Part shown: positions 12,396 to 23,600 of the stretch, one piece after another
Layout of the letters: each line of letters begins with the position of its first letter
Numbering within the stretch: position 1 is the stretch's first letter
From: Physcomitrium patens
Lineage: Eukaryota; Streptophyta; Bryopsida; Funariales; Funariaceae
DNA: 64,000 bases
Direction of reading: 5' to 3'
NCBI RefSeq assembly: GCF_000002425.4
Contig: NC_037266.1
Span: 1,890,903 to 1,954,902, forward strand
Position numbers and translations under genes: made by a program
The notes under the pieces: model-generated
Told to the model about the DNA's origin: nothing
Databases searched by the model: none
What the model saw: only the letters and a program-made list of their open reading frames with translations

Positions 12396-14401
12396 TGTCC
12401 GAAGGCGAGAAGCAGGGACATACACAACGCAGGGTTTAAGGAACTAGGGTTAGGGCTTAAGGTGTGAAATGAATGAACGAAAACCCTTGCAAATAACCCA
12501 TCTACGATGACTCGGGAAATGTCATCCGTTTAGATTCACCCCCATGTGAGGTTTTTAAAAAAAGGTTAAGACGTGCTTAGGGATGTGGACGTCGTCCTCT
12601 AATTAGGATATCTCGTTTGGGGATCTGGGAGGCTGATGCGGCTCAAGTCCTGACGAGTCGCCGATTGCCATCGCTTCCTTGGCACGAGTCGAAACGTCGC
12701 AAGTTTCCTAATCGACCAAGAGTTGCGGTTCGGTTGTTCAAGAGATTTTGCTCGTGAAGGAATTTCGTGGGGCCGAGAAACGAAGCCGGTATTCTTGCGC
12801 GAGGTGAATCGGTGCTTCTTCCATGTGGAGTGCGGTGTGAAGAACCGTCGCCATTGCGTGGTGTCTGAGTGCATTGTCTCCAGGTTTTGTTTAAAATTTC
12901 GTTGTGCTGTTAGAGGGCTGAGTTCGGGCCATTCCTTTAGGAATTTGGAAGAGAGCCGTTGGTTTGCACCATCGAGGAGCTTGGAAGTCGCAGGAAAAGG
13001 GGATATGTGTATGTCTGTCCGCTAGGTACGGTGGAAATGATGCTGGGCTTTGAGATTTATGCATTAGCGGGTTGTAAAGTTTCCATTATTTGCACACCGA
13101 GTGCGTGGTAGTATTCTTTGAATGTTTTAGGGCACCTCTAAGCTCAGCGTGGGCGACTTGAAAAACTTGGGAGGTTAGTAATTGAGACCGAGAGAGTGTT
13201 AGGTAGCGATTTGATTCTTAATCAGCAGGAAAGAGGTCAAGTAAGGTGGTTTTCTTTGGAGAAGGTGGATTGTTCTTTCGATCGATGGTAGGTGGTGTGT
13301 GGCAGCATTACACGCTGAGATCATTGATTTCAGGAGTTAGTGTCATTAAGATTTGTTATGACAATGAAATTGATTCAACCTCAGGTTCGCTGTACAGTTG
13401 GGTTCAATTCTGAAAATGTTATTATAAGTGCTAAAAGGTTATGCTGATTGGACAGATAAAATGTTGTCTGGATGCAATTTTCTGTAAAGTTGCAGTTATA
13501 TAACATCGTGAAACTGGAATAATTATCCCATTTGTATTACAATTAGTAGCTATTTCTAAACCTTGCGAGTTGGAATGACTACATAGCATTGGCTTTACTT
13601 TGTACTATAGTTCTGAAAATATTACATTCCGAAGTTATCCTGCTCGTATTTCTCAGAACTTGCCTCTTCGGGTTAGTGATCTCTGTGAGCCCGAGGGAAT
13701 CGAAAATCGATTAATGCAGTCACCGAGTATCGTTTTGGGGAAGAATAATGTTTGAATTAGTTTGTAATATTATTAAATATGTTGATTCAGGTACGTGCTA
13801 TTCGAGAACAAGGACACCATATAACTCTCAAAAGAGTAGTACTCAAAGGTCAGTGCACGTTCTAAGATGTAATTTGTGTTGTTTGGTGGAGTTTTAAGTC
13901 TGCTGATGAATCCTGTTAGTGTTCGTGACATTTAGTTGCAGTTCTGACCATGGACGTTGCTTCGCTTATTTACGTGTTTAGTTGGACATGATTTTTTGTC
14001 TGCAGACATTGCTCCACCCTTTAGGAACGGAATCAGAGAAGGAACTAGGTTTCCCTCAATCAGCTTTCGTGAATTAGGTATGAGTAGTATGCTTAGGTTT
14101 TCAGGACGTAAAGCAATCCTGGTAGGGCTTGTGTGTTAGGTTGTGTAGACAATCAGGACAATCTGTATAGGTAAGTAACTTTACCACGTTGTAGGACTTT
14201 TTCAAAAATATTCTTATCCCCAGTATTCTGATTGCTAGGTGGATGTGGGACGTTGTAGAGGGTCTGGATGAAGACTGAAAGCAGGTCGAGTACGTCAAAA
14301 ACATTAAGATATGAGAGGCTAGTTGCCAACCGCGAGATTTTCATCTTTACTTTTGTATTCCTATACAGGTACATATAGCAGTCGAGGCAGGGAATAGTGA
14401 C
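12396..14401. promoter_or_regulatory. Divergent intergenic region with promoters and UBA2-like 5' leader
   Basis: The region separates the minus-strand Pol I gene from the plus-strand RRM gene and must hold both promoters. It is less AT-rich around 12.6-13.0 kb than later spacers. A good splice acceptor (ctatacag, ending at 14368) lies 33 bp before the RRM start codon, so the right half is probably a 5' UTR with at least one intron. Open stretches here, including a 100-codon one at 12723-13025, show no recognisable protein. Confidence 0.55.
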
Positions 14402-17400
14402 ATGGATTACGCTCTCAATGTCGCGATGGACTACCCTGTGAAGACGGACTATCCAGATTATGAAGGTAGTGAATACTCGGGATTCGGGGACAAAAAAAAA
14501 AGGAAGGTCATAGAAGGTGGTAATAGAGCACCTACTGTGAAGCTATCAAGGGAAGAGCTTAAGAAATTGTTGGAGCCGCTCAGTAAGGACCAGCTTGTTG
14601 CCCTGCTGATAGACGCGTAAGTACCTCTCATCTCTCATTGACATTACGTATGAACACTGCAATGAAGATTCATGCATGCTTGTCTTGCTGAAAATAGTGC
14701 CGACGACGTTTCTTATAGTCTGCCTAAGGGCTGTCGTTCCTTTTTTGCAAGTCCTGCAGCTTTCCAGGAGTGTATCACGGTTTGAATAATATTACCAAAC
14801 CAGGGTTCATGTTCTGTAAACTGGAAATGTGATTGACTGAGTGCTGTGCAATTGACGGCTGAACCTAGAGCTGGACTGAGGGCTGTGCTAGATCATTCAT
14901 TTCACAATGTTAAGGTTTCCTCAGGTATCTATGATCACTTTTGGCATCACTTGCGACATGTATTATACTATTGCAACTTCACGAAAATTACATGTTTCGT
15001 AATCTCATGGATCATGGCTTTAGAGACCATCATCGAAGTGGCACCTTTGCACTTGTTGAGAACAAACAGCTCAGTGAGTGTTTCTTTTGTAATTGAAATG
15101 TTGGGTTCAGGTTGTGTTTCAATGCCGTCATGACGAGCTGTCCAGATTTTAAAATAGCGAGTGGTAGACTCTTCATTAATGAAGCTGAAACCTCTCTTCC
15201 GATACTTGGCCTGTAACGGAGTGTTTACATGTGTGATATACTTCTGACCCCCTTTCAGATGATGACTCAACTAAATATAAAAGGAACATCGACTGCCCTG
15301 TTTCACCTTCGTGAGAAAGAAAACTCTCTTACTCATCAGTGATCACATTTTAAATTTTTCGATCTCCTGAATTTTACCCTAATCTGTGAGCTGCAATTCA
15401 AACGTCATGGTAAGCCTCATATAGATGTTCATATGAATTTGTATAAATAAGACTTTGAATTCTTCATTACTGAGCGGAACGTTCTTTGGCAGTTGAGCAT
15501 CAAATTGTTTTACTTTCTGTTACAGTGATCATTTGGAAATTGGGGTAGTGAGTACGGTATCGATGTGCAAATGAAGTTCTGAAGCAGCTACAATGAGTTG
15601 CTTTGAGCTTCTGTGGAACTCAACTTTGTGCTTTTTCATTTATTCGTTGATAGATCGGACGGACGGTGCATTTACAGTATCGACTTGGTTTGTGAAAGTT
15701 GGAACTGCAGTTTTTAATTTTTAATTTTAGCTTGTTTTTTTGGGCCTGAATTATCAGTTTGGAGGACTAAGAGGCTTTTGATTCTGTAATTATTATTCTG
15801 GACTGAAAGCTTTTAAATGACTGGGATGCCTGGGACTGCATGTTTGGCTGGAATGGTTGTTGCATGCAGAGGGTCTCTGTTTCCTGCAGTGGCAGATGAT
15901 ATTAGAGACAGTGCTAGTAAGGACCCTGTTCACCGGAAGCTGTTTGTGCGTGGCCTGGCTTGGGAGACCTCTTCAGTGGCTCTGCGGGAAGTGAGTGTTC
16001 AAGATGCTTGTTGGTATTTCTTTATTTGATGAATTTGCTGGAATTTTGAGAGCTCGGGACATTTCTTCACAAGCAAGGTAATAAGTGCAAAAATAGGCTT
16101 GCACAAAATGCATGCCTTCGTGGCTAGACCTCAATTTGGTTGTTCCATCGACGAATATACTTCATTCTGTACCCGGCTGTTTCCCGAGCGCCAATATTTG
16201 GCTGTCTGTATGGTTTTCATGAGTTTCTTCTCATAGTGTGCACATATCTCTTGAGCATGCTACGTTTGAACCGGAGTGGGGACAAATTACCGCATTAGGA
16301 CTTTTATTCCTGTTGGGCTATGTTTATGTATCATTCTGAAGCGTGCTGTGGGATCATGTCGATCCCTCGTTTTACTAGTTTATTGTATCTTGGTTGCACT
16401 CATATGAGGTTCTGCATTCCCCTCTGCAGCTGGTTACGATGGTGTGAGGAAAACTTTCTTCCTGTCTTTTCTATTTCCATCATGTGGGCTACTTCTGTTG
16501 CAGTATCAAGAAACCAGTGCATGTGGAGAAACCCCAATGTGAAATAACCATCAATGGAATTTTAGTGAAATCTGTCCGTATGATATACCCGGACATTGGA
16601 TGATCCAATGAATGATAGGGCAGAAGTTACAGGTTGAGTGTCTGATGATTACCGCGATCTAAGACACTCTTAACTTGCTGCAAGTAAGGGTGTGAGTGAT
16701 CTTTATGTAAAATGAGTGATGAGAGAGATTCATCATTCTTCACAAAAAGTATTTTGTGCTAATCTTGATTCGTTTGTAAACAGGCATTTGAACAGTATGG
16801 TGAGGTCGAGGAAGCCTGTGTCATCACAGATAAAGGAACTGGGAAATCACGAGGTTTTGGGTTCGTAACTTTCAAACACATGGATTCAGCGCAGCGTGCG
16901 TTGAAGGAACCTAGCAAGAACATTGATGTAAGTCTTTCCAGGCTACGTATGCAATCTATGACAAATTTGGGTTTCTTTTGTCTCTTAATGGCTTTGGACA
17001 TCTTGATCTTTCAAGCTATCAATTTGGAGAGATGTATCAATAACGAAGTTCAGGGAGTTACAGGCACGTGCAATGATAATTTCCGGAAAGTTATTCACAA
17101 CATTAGAAGAGCTTGTCGCTGCTTGAGCACTTATTATCTTCTCATTTACACAGGGCCGAATCACAGTATGCAATCTAGCGTCTGCTGGTGGTACTAGTGG
17201 AACATCTTCTTCAGACCAGGCACAAAGGAAGCTCTATATTGGAGGTCTCTCGTATGACACAACTAGTGATACCCTTCTTAATATTTTCTCACAGCACGGA
17301 GAGATAGAGGAAGGTGCTATTGCATACGACAAAAACACAAATAAATCCAGGTCTTTTCCTGTCCTGTAACTATCATGTTTACTTCGAGTTTGAATTGGTA

Positions 17401-18350
17401 TTGAATCTTTTCTTAGTGATCAGTATCAGATAAGCCAGTAAGTTGCCCGGCCATAGTTATGACAGGAAGATGTCTCGTTTTGTATGAGATGTGGCCGTTT
17501 CTATGTGTGTATGACGAAGTCCTTCAATACTTTTAACAGTTTGTGTTTGCAATGCAATGTATGCATTGACAACACTAGGGTAAGTTTCTGAAAACGTCTG
17601 GGAGTGGATTTTGACTCTTATATGCTCACTTTCGTAACACGGTTTTTGTGTTGTTTATTATTTGAATGTAGAGGGTTTGCATTTGTGACATTCAAGACAA
17701 TTGATGGAGCTAAGAGAGCAATGGAGGATAGCAACAAAATTATTGAAGTGAGCGACAACAAACTATAAACAACTCTACACTTGTGATAGCCATTATTGTA
17801 TATTATCATCAGCTCAGTGTTTTTCACCCAAGTCGATTATACAATTGTGTTTCAAATGACGAACTTGGGGATTTGAAGTAGCTATATTTCAAGCAAAATT
17901 GTACAAGCTGCAGTCTGATTTCGGGATGAAATTATTTTGGCTGTGCAGGGACGGCATGTTACTGTAAAACTAGCAGCAGAGGGTCAAAGAGAGAGGACTC
18001 AACCGCAAGCAACCACCTCGCAACTGCAATCTCTGCCTCCAGTGCAACCGGGATATACATCCATCAACCCAAGTATCTCAAACTATTCCCGACCTCAGCT
18101 GGCTACTTCCGCTCCTCAGACGCTGAGTTTTTCAGGCTATAATTCTCTAGCGTACGGTACTCAAGCCACATACGGGGGTCTTGTTACAAACCCACAGTAT
18201 GGAGGTCTTTCAACATCACCGCAGCCTTACAATCCGTCACAGTATGGACAGTATGCAACCTTTGGAAATCAGCCTGCCCACACTGGTTTACCGACTGTGG
18301 GCTCTATTCAAGCTGGTTCCCTTCCCTCGTACTATTCAAGCACGAACTGA
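14402..18350 (+). CDS. UBA2-like nuclear RNA-binding protein with two RRMs
   Basis: Exons: 14402-14616, 15870-15990, 16784-16927, 17154-17350, 17672-17747, 17949-18350; all GT-AG and in phase, 1155 nt, 384 aa. Residues 31-36 (KKKRKV) match a classical nuclear localisation signal. RRM1 has RNP2 KLFVRGL (95-101) and RNP1 SRGFGFVTF (134-142); RRM2 has RNP2 KLYIGGL (186-192) and RNP1 RGFAFVTF (226-233). The C-terminal third is rich in Gln, Tyr, Gly, Ser and Pro, a low-complexity tail usual in hnRNP-like proteins. The spacing of an N-terminal [18 protein letters not shown] segment before RRM1 resembles plant UBP1-associated protein 2 (UBA2a/b/c), which act in mRNA stability and stress or wound responses. 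It is somewhat shorter than the Arabidopsis proteins (about 450-480 aa, from memory). Another hnRNP A/B-like assignment is possible. Confidence 0.9.
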
Positions 18351-18780
18351 CAAGTGTGTTCCTATCTTTGACAGTTTGTACGTAATGTTAGTAGAGTTGA
18401 TTTCAGCAGATAAGTATACGCTAGTAAGATGTACCACATCATAATTAGTTTTGCTAAGTGAGGATGCTTATGAGTTCAAATTGTTGTTCAGGTATTGCAT
18501 ATAATTGCTAGACACCTACATTTTTGAATTTTTTACCGCCGTCTTCTGAACCTTTTTGCTTGCTATATATGATGGGACATGTCATTTCCAGTTTTAGTCA
18601 CCTGGGAAGCAACAAATTTCTTTTTAACTTCTGGTTTCATTGTTTAAAAGAATACTGATTGTCAGTTCCATTCAGATGTTTCAACATCTTTGTAATTGTA
18701 AGCCGAAATGCGTCATATTCTTTGGAGGATAGGGCACGTGTTTTTCAGCTGTCTCAACTCAACCCTTGTCACCAGGCGAT
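18351..18780 (+). other. Probable 3' UTR of the UBA2-like gene
   Basis: AT-rich, no open frame of note, directly downstream of the stop codon. No precise polyadenylation site can be fixed from the sequence. Confidence 0.5.
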
Positions 18781-18804
18781 TCTACTACTGTCGCATCGTC
18801 GGTA

Positions 18805-19460
18805 ATGGAGAAATCACAGGTGGAGGAATCCAACCTGGAAGCAACTGACTCACCGCCACTGACCTGTCCCAACAACACCTTTCGAAGCTCGTTTGATGCC
18901 ACGGACAAAGACCTGTTTCAGGTGTTTCGGCATTAAGGTACCGAACGACATAAATTTGTCAACTCTGTCCTTCTTTCGGTCTTATTTCACATGCTCTTTA
19001 AATACTAGGAAATCACCACATTCATTTAGCGGGCAGTTACAGAACTACAGCTCTTTTCCGCTGAAGCAACACACTCGAATGAATCAAAGTTCTTGCTTCT
19101 CTTTAGACCCAATTCTTCAGAGGGACAAAGGTTCACTAAGGTCAGGCAATTAGTACTCGGCCCCACCTTCCATCACTGAACCAAACCTGGTTCAGCTTGC
19201 CACGTCAGATGTTGAGCCTCGACAGGGACAGTCGGCATCAGGAAAAGCTGAGAGATGGAGGAAAAATCTACCTTCTAAGCTGGACATTCTTCTTTATGAA
19301 GCCATAGCTTTATGCCTCGAGATGAAGGGTGTGTGATTCAAGATCAAAACTGAACACATGGCTTTCAAAGCTTTATGTGGGTCAAGCACTGTGGACATCC
19401 ATGCAACATATCCTGCTGACTAGATCAATTTTACTCCAGGGAAGGCTGAGGGATTCTACA
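18805..19460 (+). pseudogene. Unidentified decayed coding remnant
   Basis: A 43-codon ORF from an ATG near 18805 begins MEKSQVEESN and runs to a TAA near 18936. The same frame then continues for about 80 codons with only scattered stops and protein-like composition. From about 19150 another frame takes over with segments such as SITEPNLVQLATSDVEPRQG and KLDILLYEAIALCLEMKGV. This looks like an old coding segment damaged by stops and at least one frameshift, or exons whose junctions I could not find. I recognise no family. Confidence 0.3.
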
Positions 19461-19792
19461 TATAGAGGGAGTGTAGATGAAGATTCTACATTCGCTCTAC
19501 TATTTGCACTAGCCTTCTAAAGATTAAGTTGCTGCTTGAGTTCAAGCAAAAATGTGGTTAAAAATTCAAAGACATAACTATATACAAAACGAGCTAAAGA
19601 CAGTATAAAAACTAGAGAAACAAGACGAGTGGTCAAAAAAGAAAGAGAGAATGAACAAATATTTGTATGGTTGTTAAAGTATATTAAGTTGTATACGAAA
19701 AACTTACTAATGGTAAGTCTGAGTTGTCATACTAGTTTTAGAAAAAAAATCGTATTCTGAATCCTCCACTTTGATATCTTTCAAATTCAATT

Positions 19793-19849
<57 letters not shown>

Positions 19850-19850
19850 T
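19793..19850 (+). repeat. Compound (CT)n-(TA)n-(T)n microsatellite
   Basis: About 13 CT units, then about 11 TA units, then a T run. Simple sequence upstream of the nucleotidase gene. Confidence 0.95.
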
Positions 19851-19979
19851 CCCATTTTCTCATGTAAGACAGAACTACATCACAATCATGCTTACGTTTC
19901 TTCTTTATGACCTTACTGTAAGTTTTGGAAATATCATTCGAACTATTGAGAACTTCAATCTAGCCCGAATCGAATAGAG

Positions 19980-20679
19980 AATCCTTGGAAGTGCGCGTGA
20001 TTGGAACGAACTTGTTCTCTTATCCGTGCCGATGTCTTTTCACGGATGACTTTATACGTCGTCAACGACCACGGACGAAAACACCGACGAGGGATAGCAC
20101 GAACGTTGTCGTCGAAGAACGACGGAAACCAGTGCAAGCGAGGTCCATACCATGGATGGATGAATGATAAGAGGATATGGATGAACATATAATGGATGAT
20201 ACACGGGAGCACCAGCGAAGAAAGCGGCCCCATATTCTCGGCAGCTAGGCCTAAGACAGCGAAGGAAGCTGAGTCCTGGGCTGCGCTGCGGAGCGATTCC
20301 ACCTCTTTTTTGCATCGACGCCGCTCGATTGCCGCGTCAATGGGTAAGCGCATGCCCTCTCCACTGCTGCCCGGAAATTTCAAGCCATCCTTGTCAGAAT
20401 ATGGTTCACGGAAACATTATTTTTAGTTCGATACCTGTCCCGAGTTCTAGTATCAGCTGCAGTCTCATATGCAGGGCCGATGAGAGTTTTGGTGGTTGCA
20501 TGCGGTGGGAATCACGTGGATTTCGATATCGGAGGAATGCTTCTTCATTCTTGAGAGAATGGGCGTGAGTTCTTGTCGTATGGTGTCTTGGTGTAGGATT
20601 AGCTGAGTTGAGAAATGAAGTTTGGGAGACTTTATACGTGATTTCGAAGTTGGGTCGCGTGAGGGAAGAGTCGAGTAGA
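19980..20679 (+). promoter_or_regulatory. Upstream region and 5' leader of the 5'-nucleotidase gene
   Basis: A less AT-rich stretch with several short overlapping open frames on both strands and no recognisable protein. It lies directly before the nucleotidase and is best read as promoter plus 5' UTR. An in-frame ATG at 20608 would extend the protein by 24 residues; 20680 is preferred because it starts a transit-peptide-like sequence. Confidence 0.45.
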
Positions 20680-23600
20680 ATGAATTTCTTGCGGTTTTCT
20701 AGTGCATCATCTGCATCGGCAGGTCACCAGCTGCAGAATTCGCTTCTGCTGGGATTCGCACACGGGTCGTGCTCAACATGGTCTTCTTCTCTTGGTGCTC
20801 CCCCTTTTCGGGTGCCTCGACGGCGGGCATGGAGTGGGCTTAAGCAGGCGTCAATGTTTGGGTGCGCTTGGGAGAGTCAGTCCTGGGGGATGGTTCCCGC
20901 TGCGAACCCATGGGATTACGGTGTTGCTGTACATTCTAGGAGGGAGACACGCTCTGCGTCTGTTTCTAGGTCTGTTGGAGACGCTGAGAATTTTTCTGGT
21001 AGGAATTTGTTTCATAATTGACTGCATTCTACAAATTCCAATTGGATTCTTCAGGTTTTTGTTTCGTTCGTTTCAAGCATGGCATGTTTAATATGAGTTT
21101 TGGTAATATTGCTATTACTTGGAGGTGTATGTGAGAGGCTCGCATTCTCGTTACTCTAAAGTCACATGCTGCCACGGGGTTGCCACCCTAGACCTCGGAC
21201 ATTCAAGCAGGGCGGTAATGTTTTTTTCATCTTCAAACTTGGTCAAGAGTCTCACATCATCTACCTCTCAAGGTTAAAGCTCGAACTTTCAAGAAGATCT
21301 GCTAATCGTAATCTTTTACATTTCAGTCTGTATCTCAATAAAATTATTTCGTTATTTTATTTTATTTTTATTTTTTCTTGTTTTGTTAATGTGTTTCAGG
21401 GAATTGGTTTGCAGGGAAATTCAGAAATCTCAAGAGCCGGTCCAAATGGTCACTGTATGCATCTCGCGTGGAGCCGTATTCTACGAATGGTGCTGATCGT
21501 AGCTATGAGGGAGTTGCTGCAGTAGATGGGGAGCTTTTGTGGAGCGGCCGATGGTGGGCTAGGCCTATTGACGCGCGTAAGCAAATTTTCTGCAATCGGT
21601 CACTCAACATGAAGAGCATCGACGCCATCGGCTTTGACATGGACTATACTCTTGCACAATACAAACCAGAAACCTTTGAAAGTTTGGCGTATGTGGGCAC
21701 AATTCAAAAATTGGTGCACAACTTGAATTATCCATCAGAAGTGAGTTCCTTTATTTCTGTCTTACCGACTTCTGGTGTTGAATTGTCTCCTTAGAGTATG
21801 CCATCCTAGGTCGCCTCGTTCCTCCTCATCTCCAATCACAGTTAAATTGTTTTCTGAAATTGGTGAAATTTCTGTGCTAGTATTAATTCTCCTTCATTCA
21901 TGTAGCTGTTAGAAGGAGCTCCTGGCTACTGAAATCGAGAGGAGATAATTGGTTTTGATACGATAGCTGGCATCACTTCTCATTTACTGCACCATTTAGC
22001 TGGGCAGTTTAAACAAATCGACTCTGTCGATTGCAACAATAATTTCCTGATTTCTTTTTTGCTATACAGCTTCTGCAATGGAAATTTGACTGGAGGTTTA
22101 TGGTGAGGGGCCTTGTGCTGGACAAAAGGCGTGGCTGCATACTGAAGGTGGGACTCGTCACTTCTATATGCGGTGGAAATTCATAGATGCTCATTCAAGT
22201 TCTACCTCTCAAATTGCATGTGTCAAGCACATCCCTCATTACGGTATTGAAGACTATAACCGGACACTATCAAGTCAGTTTGTGGTTATTGGTTGCTCCG
22301 AATAACGAGGATTAAACTATTTTACATGTATGTTGAATATGTACTATGATATCCGGCTGATGTGGAACTTATCTATCTGCATTATCACTCACTGGCAGAT
22401 GGACCGCCACAAGTATGTAAAAGTGGCTTATCACGGATTTCGCGAGTTGTCTCGAGATGATCGGCAAGCAATGTACGGCAACACTTTGTCACGTGAATCG
22501 TATGATGAGCCAGACTATGCATTAATCGACACACTTTTCTCACTAGCTGAGGCGTACTTGTTCATGCAGCTTGTTGACTTCAAAGACGCTTTCCCAGATA
22601 AAATGCCTTCTGGCGCCTATGAGTACGTATGTTGAACTTATTCTTTTGTATTTAGTCTCGAAGGATTCAAATGTGGCCACTTGCCAGCTTGGGGCTCCAT
22701 CGTGAATGCATGGTTTTAATAATTCTTCGATGATTTTGTGGCAGTTATTCACAGCTCTATAAGGACGTGAGGTCAGCTGTAGACCTTTGTCATCGAGATG
22801 GTACTCTAAAACAAGCTGTTGCAAATGATCCCAGCAAGTAAGAATCCATTTCCTTGAGGATGAATTCAATTATCTTGCAAACTATCATTTTCTATTTCCT
22901 TTCTTGGAAATATACTTCATTTTATGTACTGTTTCAAGGCAATATACTTCTGATATAATCATGTAGAACTCCACTCTTACGAAACAGCACTTTACTTTCA
23001 GGTACATAAACGAGGATCCCTTGATAATTCCAATGCTGAAAATGCTCAAACAATCTGGACGCAAATTATTTCTTGTTACAAACAGGTGAGTTTCAACTGT
23101 AAATGAGGCACTAAAATGGTGGCTATTTATAACATTTATTTTTATTGAGCGTTGGGTTTTGTTAGAGCACAATCTTTGTAATACTAATATTAAAGAAGAA
23201 AATCGTTTTTTTTGGTTTGCCGGAACTTTGACAGATCATACTGAATGTTTATGTGCAGCTTGTGGGATTACACGCATGTAGTCATGAATTTTCTGTGTGG
23301 AAAATGTGGTACTGAAGGTGGCGTTCCTCGAGATGACGAATGGCTCTCCTACTTTGATGTTGTTGTTACTGGAAGGTCAGTTTAGGTCTTCTGTGTACTC
23401 ATTCAGAATTGAAGTGAAAGTTGCTACAGCACAGTGTATATGGCTAATCTCGTCTCATGTATACTTGGCTGCGTCAGCATGTTTTCTGAACAGTTTGTTG
23501 TGAACACAGTGCAAAACCTACTTTTTTCATGGATGGGAATAGAACTCCTTTATTTGAGGTAGACATAAGCACAGGCATGCTACAGAATACCGACTCAGGC

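Noticed and set aside
12723-13025. A 100-codon plus-strand frame in the divergent promoter
   Set aside because: No recognisable motif, and it lies where promoter or 5' UTR is expected.
22885-23172. A minus-strand 95-codon frame within the nucleotidase gene
   Set aside because: It covers exon 6 and the adjoining introns in antisense and has no family motif.
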